Assembly (NCBI RefSeq): GCF_020162115.1
Contig: NZ_CP083911.1
Coordinates: forward strand, 2,108,001-2,172,000
Origin: Tepidimonas taiwanensis
GTDB lineage: Bacteria; Pseudomonadota; Gammaproteobacteria; Burkholderiales; Burkholderiaceae_C
Direction: 5' to 3'
DNA: 64,000 nt
Below, piece by piece: positions 58,225 through 64,000 of the stretch (its first letter is position 1; each line of letters begins with the position of its first letter). The notes below the pieces were generated by a model. It worked only from the letters and a program-made list of their open reading frames with translations. It ran no database searches and had not been told where the DNA came from. A program made the position numbers and the translations under genes.

Positions 58225-60219
58225 TCAATCTTTGAGAATTTGGTCTCGAAACTGCTGATAAATTGGGTTCTGCGGCGCCAGCACTATCGCAACATTGATA
58301 TCATTCAACGCGCGACCTTTATTGCCAAGCTCTTTAAAAATAAATGCCCTTGCATGCAAAACCTCCGCCGTCGGCTTCTTAGCCAGAGAGCGATTCAACG
58401 CATCGAGTGCCGCATCGACATTGCCCAATTTGTAATTTGCAAATGCAACCCCAATGGGAACTGCTGTAGCGTCGGGCTGTAGCTCCGAAAGTTGCTGGTA
58501 ATATGAAATGGCTCGGCGATACTCACCAGCCGAGTTGGCAGCGCGCCCTGCCGCCAATAATGTTTGCGATCGCTCACTCTCTCTCGTCAACAAAGTTAGG
58601 GCCAAATCAAAATTCTCAAGCGCGTCATCATAACGGCCAAGCTTCGCTAGAACAAGCCCTTTATCCTTGTAGAGACTCCCCTTCAACGTAAATCCGTCAA
58701 GCTCCGCCTTATTGTAGAAATCCAATGCCGCCTCCAACTGACCCAAATTACTTAGTGCAGCCGCCTGATTAAATTTAGCAAGACCATTCGGCGCCCCAAG
58801 CCGATCTGATAATGCAGCATACCGCAAACCCTCCTCATTACTGCCCATATTAATCAACGCCAAAGAGAAATTTAATGGAGCACGCCAGCGCCCAAACACG
58901 TTACTACCCGCATTTAAGTCGAGCTTTTCGACCGCATCCTTCCAAACGGTGTACTCATTTCTAAAGCTTCCCACCCTTTCATAGGAGAGTAGCGTAAAAC
59001 CAAATATTAAGATAACCAGCACCCCCAAAACGACCGATCGAAACTCCGACAGATAATACACAGCCAGCCACGCGAGCACCGGCAACGTGAAGAACCACAT
59101 GTAACTACGATAAAGCACGAACGGCTCCTGCAATCGGACATACGCAAATTCCGTTACAAACAGGACCGCCGGAATTAGAACCACAATACCCAAGAGGGAC
59201 ACAAATCCACGGCGGGTAGCCATCACCCACATCGCATAGATCACCAACCCCAAGTAACCGAGCGCCCCCAAAAGTTGAATACTAAACCACTGTGTAGGGA
59301 ACGGGACACGAATATCTATACTCATCCAACCCACCCACGGAATAATCCAGAGGAAGGCATAGCGAAAAAATAATGACATCTGATTGATGACACTAAAGAC
59401 ATAAATTTCCAAATCTGAAAAACTTCCGAGTTGCCTCAGGCTTTCCAGAAACGGCTGCACCATATCCTCGGTGGCCGCTCCAAGTTTCCAACCCTTTCTC
59501 GTTAAAACAAACCCTACGACCGCCATAAAAAGCAAAAACAACACGCCTCCGACACGTAGGAGCGTACGCTTTTCCGGTCTCCGAAAATAAACATACAACG
59601 GCAACGTCAATAAAATGGCCGAGGCCCCATGCTCTTTAGACAGCAGTACAAACACGTAACTTACTGCGGCGACCACATATAACCAACGGAGTCCACGCAA
59701 CGCCTCAATATAGCTGAGCATGAACAGTAAGATAAACATCGTTGCCATCAGCGTCGACCGCTGAATCAGGTATGCCACCGCGTATACTGCAACAGGATTG
59801 AGAACCCATAGAATTACCGCGGCATACAACGTGAACGACGCCTTGTGCGCATTAGCATCAAACCACGCCGCGCTCGACACCCCGCTGCTATAGCACTCTT
59901 CGCTAATTGCATGCATCAAAAATCTTTTTGCCAGCAAAAACACCAGCACACCATTTCCTGCATGCAACACCAAATTGAAAACCCGCTGCCAAACGATGCT
60001 CTCGCCTAACGTCTGGTGGATCCAAGGGTAACTTAGAACCCAAAGTGAACGATACGAGAGAGAAAGCGCGTACGGCTTATCCAATTGGATGGTTCCATCG
60101 ACCAGCCTTAAGTCATCAAACACGTATCCATACTTTATTCCCCATACATAGACGGAGGCGACCCCCGCCGCGAGGACGAGCACGAATAAAAAATTCCAAA
60201 TGCGATTCACCCTCATCAT
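58225..60219 (-). CDS. GT-C-type membrane protein with C-terminal TPR repeats
   Basis: A 664-residue protein. Residues 1-420 hold about ten to eleven hydrophobic segments; the first periplasmic loop starts YGYVFDDLRLVDG with the D35-D36 pair typical of GT-C glycosyltransferases of the TMTC/PMT type. Residues 440-655 are TPR-like helices (GLAKFNQAAALSNLGQLEAA, GLVLAKLGRYDDALENFDLA, AFIFKELGNKGRALNDINVA). GAGGAG precedes the start (first or second Met). It is AT-rich compared with metK. It lies 7 bp behind the WecA-like gene. A sugar-transfer or polysaccharide/protein glycosylation role is likely but unproven. Confidence 0.7.
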   Translation of the reverse strand: MMRVNRIWNFLFVLVLAAGVASVYVWGIKYGYVFDDLRLVDGTIQLDKPYALSLSYRSLWVLSYPWIHQTLGESIVWQRVFNLVLHAGNGVLVFLLAKRFLMHAISEECYSSGVSSAAWFDANAHKASFTLYAAVILWVLNPVAVYAVAYLIQRSTLMATMFILLFMLSYIEALRGLRWLYVVAAVSYVFVLLSKEHGASAILLTLPLYVYFRRPEKRTLLRVGGVLFLLFMAVVGFVLTRKGWKLGAATEDMVQPFLESLRQLGSFSDLEIYVFSVINQMSLFFRYAFLWIIPWVGWMSIDIRVPFPTQWFSIQLLGALGYLGLVIYAMWVMATRRGFVSLLGIVVLIPAVLFVTEFAYVRLQEPFVLYRSYMWFFTLPVLAWLAVYYLSEFRSVVLGVLVILIFGFTLLSYERVGSFRNEYTVWKDAVEKLDLNAGSNVFGRWRAPLNFSLALINMGSNEEGLRYAALSDRLGAPNGLAKFNQAAALSNLGQLEAALDFYNKAELDGFTLKGSLYKDKGLVLAKLGRYDDALENFDLALTLLTRESERSQTLLAAGRAANSAGEYRRAISYYQQLSELQPDATAVPIGVAFANYKLGNVDAALDALNRSLAKKPTAEVLHARAFIFKELGNKGRALNDINVAIVLAPQNPIYQQFRDQILKD

Positions 60220-60226
60220 TCACTCC

Positions 60227-61327
60227 TCAGCGCTTTAGCCATTTTGGAACTTTAAACCGAACAATGGAAACATACAGGATCACGTATAAAAATGCAAAAC
60301 CAACAAAGAAAGGAATTAGAATTTCTGTATTTTGCCAAAACAGCATCGCCGGCATTACAGCGATAATAGCCACCCCCCACAAATACGGAGAGGTTCGACT
60401 ATTTCGCAACAGCATTTGACGCGCACTGTTGCTAGCGATGGTCGCCCTAACAATCCTCCTGTATATCAACTGATGCAAGTGCAACGCATCTGCAATGCTT
60501 GGCGATTGCCCCCTTGCAATCTTACGGTACGTTGAAAACACAACCTCCAATATCGGATATGCTAACAACAACACTGGAAACCATGGCGAGACCGCCTCAT
60601 TGCGCTGCACAAGCGCTATCGACCCTACAGCTATAACAATTCCCCACAAATAGGCACCACCATCGCCAATGAACAAAAGTCCCCGGGGATAATTCCAAAA
60701 CCAGAAGGCTATTGTAGCCCCCAATAAAATAACAAAAACCGCCATATAATGCCAGTCCCCTACCTTCATCGCCACATAAGCCAACACGATCAAAATCATC
60801 ATCGTTACCGTGCTGGCGAGGCCGTTGTATCCGTCGATAATATTGAAGGCATGCGTCATCGCGAGGATAGCAAGAGCCGCGAGGCTCGTTCCCAGAAATG
60901 AATAACGACCTAAAAGGGAATCAAGAATCGGAAAATCCGTTCGGACTACGCGCAATTCCAGAAATATCGCCAATAGAACGGCGGATGTCGCTGTCGCCAG
61001 CAACCGCAAACCCGGTGGCACACGATGTGTGACATCTTCTACGATCCCGGCGATCCACGCTGGCGCCACCGCAATCGCCGTACAAACCCACCATCTCAAC
61101 GGGTCGTTTATTTTTTGGGAGTTATAAAGCCCCAGATTGACTGCGAAAAGACCGACCGATATGAACGACACGCCCACGGCTAGTCCACCGAGCCTTGAGA
61201 CCTCTCCGTAATGAAATCTTTGAGGCCGATCATGTGGATATCGCCCTATCCGACCAAGCGAACTTTTAAAAATAAAGAAGCACCCCAGATATGATGCGAC
61301 GAATGCGAGAACGAGCTGTATAATCAC
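60227..61327 (-). CDS. Polyprenyl-phosphate sugar-1-phosphate transferase (WecA/MraY-like, GT4)
   Basis: A 366-residue protein with about ten hydrophobic segments and a GTG start. Family motifs: GEVSRLGGLAVGVSF, the Asp pair GIVEDVTHRVPPGLRL, AFNIIDGYNGLAS, FIGDGGAYLWG and the cytoplasmic HLHQLIYRR. Such enzymes load a sugar phosphate on undecaprenyl phosphate, the first step of O-antigen or capsule synthesis. The UDP-sugar cannot be told. It is in an AT-rich stretch and precedes the GT-C protein. Confidence 0.88.
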   Translation of the reverse strand: MIIQLVLAFVASYLGCFFIFKSSLGRIGRYPHDRPQRFHYGEVSRLGGLAVGVSFISVGLFAVNLGLYNSQKINDPLRWWVCTAIAVAPAWIAGIVEDVTHRVPPGLRLLATATSAVLLAIFLELRVVRTDFPILDSLLGRYSFLGTSLAALAILAMTHAFNIIDGYNGLASTVTMMILIVLAYVAMKVGDWHYMAVFVILLGATIAFWFWNYPRGLLFIGDGGAYLWGIVIAVGSIALVQRNEAVSPWFPVLLLAYPILEVVFSTYRKIARGQSPSIADALHLHQLIYRRIVRATIASNSARQMLLRNSRTSPYLWGVAIIAVMPAMLFWQNTEILIPFFVGFAFLYVILYVSIVRFKVPKWLKR

Positions 61328-61373
61328 TGGCGGTTGCGGCGTGTCAACACAAAATGGCGGCTATCAAAGAAAG

Positions 61374-62045
61374 CTACATACCATACCATGCGGCATATAA
61401 CTTCAAGACCTTCATAACATAACGCTCCGTCTCCAAAAAGGGCGGTATTGCTGAACCAAAGCGCTTTACCGCTCCTTCTCCAGCGTTGTAGGCTGCCAAT
61501 ACCAGCTCCACTTTACGATTCATTTTACGCATCAAATCCGCCAGTATCAACGCCCCCATATTTGCATTCAACCAGGGGTCAAGCAACTGTTCAACAACGT
61601 CGCTTTGGTTAGCAGATGTAAGGCCATAACGTAAAGCCGTTGCGGGCATGACTTGCATCAGTCCGACCGCACCCTTTTTCGATATGGCTTTCGCATCAAA
61701 AGCCGACTCCACCGCTGCCACAGCCGTCACCATTGCCGGGTCTAACCGATTCATCTTCGCCGCTGCGTTCAACGCGTCCCGCACATCCCGGTAACGGGGC
61801 AGCGCCGTGGGGGGCGGAACGACTTCAGGAGGGGGTATATCGTTGTCTGGCCCCAACCATGTCACGGTACCGGCGTCGTTCGGCGGATTACGGTTTCCGA
61901 TGTGCACTACTCCGCGATCGTCTGTAAACTTCCACGTCCGACCGGTCGCTCGGCCCGCAATAACCGTCAATGCCGACATCACGAGCGCACGGCGTCTCAT
62001 GCCGCACTGGCGCGGACGACTGCAACCGAAGCCCCGCTCACTCAT
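61374..62045 (-). CDS. Lytic transglycosylase with DUF4124-like N-terminus
   Basis: A 223-residue protein. GGAAG lies 6 nt before the chosen ATG; a later ATG (MRRRALVMSAL) is possible. After a signal comes a short DUF4124-like domain (TWKFTDDRGVVHIGNRNPP), then an SLT domain with catalytic E113 (AAVESAFDAKAISKKGAVGLMQVMPATALRYG) and VLAAYNAGEGAVKRFG. It cuts peptidoglycan. Only 21 bp separate it from the divergent methyltransferase start. Confidence 0.9.
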   Translation of the reverse strand: MSERGFGCSRPRQCGMRRRALVMSALTVIAGRATGRTWKFTDDRGVVHIGNRNPPNDAGTVTWLGPDNDIPPPEVVPPPTALPRYRDVRDALNAAAKMNRLDPAMVTAVAAVESAFDAKAISKKGAVGLMQVMPATALRYGLTSANQSDVVEQLLDPWLNANMGALILADLMRKMNRKVELVLAAYNAGEGAVKRFGSAIPPFLETERYVMKVLKLYAAWYGM

Positions 62046-62066
62046 GAACTTCCAATCACTGTCACG

Positions 62067-63401
62067 ATGACGGAAAAAGTACACCTATACGAACGGCGAC
62101 TCGACACCCGATCCTCCGCGTCGCTCGTACGCCTTGCCACACACATCCTCCAGGCCCCGGGTGACATCTTGGACCTCGGTATGGGGCCAGGATCCCTCGG
62201 ACGCTACCTTCGCACCCGCCTTCACCGATCCGTGACCCTAGACGGCGTCACCCACAACGAGGAGGAAGCGTCTCAGGCCGCAGGATTCTATCAACATTGC
62301 TGGATAGCCGACCTCGAATCTGTGGACCTCCTCGCACTCGTAGGCAAACGCCGCTATCGATGGGTTGTCTGCGGAGACGTCCTTGAACACTTGCGTAATC
62401 CGGAAGCGCTATTAGTTCAGTGTCGCGCCCTTCTGACTGACTGTGGTGAGTTACTCGTTTCAATCCCGAATGCATCTTATGCCGGCCTCATCGCCGACTT
62501 AATTCACGGGCAATGGCAATATCGCCCTGAAGGCTTGCTGGACAGGACGCACGTTCGATTTTTTACGCGCCAGTCTTTTATTAAAACACTAACGGAATGC
62601 GGGTGGCACGCCATATCCGCAGAGCCAATCAAACAACCCTGGCATGAAACCGAATTTTCCCGGCCTTTTGATAATTTACCCCCAGCCGTTGGGAAATATT
62701 TATTAGCCCAGCCACATACCCATGCCTATCAATGGATAATACGTGCCGCGCCCGCGGATCGTCCCGATCTTCCTACCTTACGTGAAAGCATTGACAACGA
62801 TGATGCCAGTATGGCCAGTTATGTCATCAGTTTGTACATCGACGACGGCACAGGATTCTCCGAGCGTCACCGCATGTGCGCACTCGGTACCATGGGGCGA
62901 TCCTGCCAAGAAATAAAGTTCACCATAGATGCCAACACACGGTGCGAACGGCTACGCCTCGACCCCGCGGACCGTCCAGGCTACTGGAATTTACGGCGGA
63001 TAACGCTCACCGATCGAGCTCAAAACCTTCTGTGGGAGTGGAAACCCAGCAAAACCGCACACCTTCAACTTCAAAAAACCGAGCATTATGACATCCACAT
63101 TGGCTCACTCGAAAGCGGTAGCGCTCCATTTTCACGCATGATTCTGACCGGCTCCGACCCCCAATTTACTTTGCCGATACCCCCAGAAATTGTTCGTTCC
63201 TGGGGAGCACTTGGCGGAACGCTTACAATCACTTGTGATTGGCCGTGGTCGCCCGACTATCATGCCGCCATCGAAGCCATAAAAGGGACAGACCCATCGT
63301 CCGCCCCGTCAATCAATGACAAGAAGGAAAATAGGCACAAACACTTGGGATTTAAAGGTTGGGCCAGAAATCTTCTCTTCGGAAAACCGCGGATCGGATA
63401 A
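62067..63401 (+). CDS. Class I methyltransferase with unknown C-terminal domain
   Basis: A 444-residue protein. Residues 30-190 are a SAM-dependent methyltransferase: motif I ILDLGMGPGSLGRYL, then WVVCGDVLEHLRNPEALLVQC, SIPNASYAGLIADLI, and LDRTHVRFFTRQSFIKTLTECGW. The remaining 230 residues (ASMASYVISLYIDDGTGFSE, RLDPADRPGYWNLRRITL) look like a beta-rich carbohydrate-associated domain known from polysaccharide methyltransferases. The context suggests modification of a surface glycan. It is convergent with the glycosyltransferase gene; 63402-63471 holds no terminator with a T run. Confidence 0.75.
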   Translation: MTEKVHLYERRLDTRSSASLVRLATHILQAPGDILDLGMGPGSLGRYLRTRLHRSVTLDGVTHNEEEASQAAGFYQHCWIADLESVDLLALVGKRRYRWVVCGDVLEHLRNPEALLVQCRALLTDCGELLVSIPNASYAGLIADLIHGQWQYRPEGLLDRTHVRFFTRQSFIKTLTECGWHAISAEPIKQPWHETEFSRPFDNLPPAVGKYLLAQPHTHAYQWIIRAAPADRPDLPTLRESIDNDDASMASYVISLYIDDGTGFSERHRMCALGTMGRSCQEIKFTIDANTRCERLRLDPADRPGYWNLRRITLTDRAQNLLWEWKPSKTAHLQLQKTEHYDIHIGSLESGSAPFSRMILTGSDPQFTLPIPPEIVRSWGALGGTLTITCDWPWSPDYHAAIEAIKGTDPSSAPSINDKKENRHKHLGFKGWARNLLFGKPRIG

Positions 63402-63471
63402 ACTTATCCGGGCGACCCCGCTTGCAAACGCGAGAATGAAAAGCCACCTCTTGCCACGATTTTTCCGTAAC

Positions 63472-64000
63472 TCACTTTCGCCCAAAACGCCTTTGCAAAA
63501 CATGTCGCAAAGATGCAACACGGCGCAAATATGGAACAGAGTTGAAAACTCGCCGCACCTGATCCTCACCAAGATGAATCAGAGCGTTACTCTTTGCGTA
63601 CGCATAAGCCATTGTTCGAATCATCTCCGGGTCCGCCAAAAACTTCATCGAACGCTGCCGTTTAAGCGCGTCCTCGTAGGCCGCATCCAACAGTGCCTGA
63701 CGACGCGCCGAATGATCGGGATCGGCCGGCACGCGATACAGTGAGGTGACTTTTCGAACTTGCACGAAATCATTTTCCAGTGTGTAGCGCGTCCATAAGT
63801 TCCAGTCCTCGAGCTGATCCATATCGACGGCAAAGCCACCATAACGCTCATACAACGAGCGATGAAAGAGCACTGACTGGATCGGCATGAAATTGTGACG
63901 CCACAAAACATAACGTGAAAAGGGCTCATCAGGAAACGTATCGTGCCATATCTCCCGAATCACGCCTCGCTCGTTATCCTCTGTCCGACAAAAGACTCGC
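63472..64000 (-). CDS. Glycosyltransferase (family 2), C-terminal part, runs off the window
   Basis: The frame is open to the right edge; 175 codons are visible (an internal GTG at 63963 is not a start). FMPIQSVLFHRSLYERYGGF and MDQLEDWNLWTRYTLENDF are the acceptor-side signature of GT2 enzymes with an ED in the catalytic base position. The tail after about residue 120 is helical and basic (RRVASLRHVLQRRFGRK). The nucleotide-sugar binding domain lies outside the window. Confidence 0.7.
   Translation of the reverse strand, partial: RVFCRTEDNERGVIREIWHDTFPDEPFSRYVLWRHNFMPIQSVLFHRSLYERYGGFAVDMDQLEDWNLWTRYTLENDFVQVRKVTSLYRVPADPDHSARRQALLDAAYEDALKRQRSMKFLADPEMIRTMAYAYAKSNALIHLGEDQVRRVFNSVPYLRRVASLRHVLQRRFGRK

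Noticed and set aside
57729..58235. A 168-codon plus-strand frame downstream of metK
   Set aside because: No start context or family features, and the minus strand carries recognisable transposase sequence.
61317..61347. TTGACA and TATACA on the minus strand as a promoter for the WecA-like gene
   Set aside because: The spacer is 19 nt and the -10 falls within the start codon region; it would give a message lacking the start.
63395..63410. Palindrome CGGATAA-AC-TTATCCG over the methyltransferase stop
   Set aside because: No T run follows; it may be chance in a short convergent gap.

Overview
The window is a stretch of a high-GC beta-proteobacterial chromosome. The gene orders petABC-sspAB, mlaFEDACB-bolA-murA-hisGDCBHAFIE-tatABC, gltBD and pilMNOPQ-aroKB are those of Burkholderiales, most like the Comamonadaceae/Tepidimonas group. 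That placement is an inference from gene order, not from a search.

Layout. (1) Positions 1-740 are the right end of an integrated element: the N-terminal part of a tyrosine integrase, then what looks like the duplicated 3' end of a serine tRNA (attachment site) and a terminator. A tRNA-Thr(TGT) follows at 818-893. (2) 1027-5046 holds the cytochrome bc1 operon petABC with sspA-sspB behind it, and an FNR/Anr-type box upstream of a TACAAT promoter. (3) 5173-8507 holds pdxA, a Nif3-like protein, a 48-residue DUF3149 protein and a divergent DegS-like periplasmic protease. (4) 8541-25257 is one tightly packed minus-strand cluster: mlaFE D A C B (phospholipid transport), an ABC-2 exporter, bolA, murA, the whole his pathway in separate genes, a small membrane protein, a HIT protein and tatABC. 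(5) 25365-31634 is gltBD (glutamate synthase). (6) 31756-43247 is a second long minus-strand run: pilMNOPQ, an unusual repeat-domain lipoprotein, aroK, aroB, dgt, an MFS transporter and a degenerate REP-associated transposase. (7) 43549-56280 holds mrcA, cyaY, lptM-lysA, msrPQ, the system II cytochrome c biogenesis pair ccsB/resB, cytochrome c4, engB, a frameshifted hydrolase and a late acyltransferase. (8) metK (56462-57646) has a leader RNA that can fold into an H-type pseudoknot starting at the predicted transcription start. (9) 57647-64000 begins with a decayed transposase and then becomes visibly AT-richer: a GT-C/TPR membrane protein, a WecA-like sugar-phosphate transferase, a lytic transglycosylase, a methyltransferase and the end of a family 2 glycosyltransferase. 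This is the edge of a surface-polysaccharide locus, probably acquired.

How the genes fit together. Envelope building is the main theme: peptidoglycan (murA, mrcA, lytic transglycosylase), outer-membrane lipid asymmetry (mla), LPS (lptM, acyltransferase, sugar genes) and type IV pili. The respiratory theme (petABC, ccsB/resB, cytochrome c4, tatABC) is coherent: the Rieske protein, MsrP and MlaC carry twin-arginine signals and TatABC is encoded here. The most interesting unexplained items are the metK leader RNA, the two terminator hairpins that each end exactly 15 nt before a start codon lacking a Shine-Dalgarno sequence (mlaF and resB), the pil-operon lipoprotein and the FNR-type boxes.
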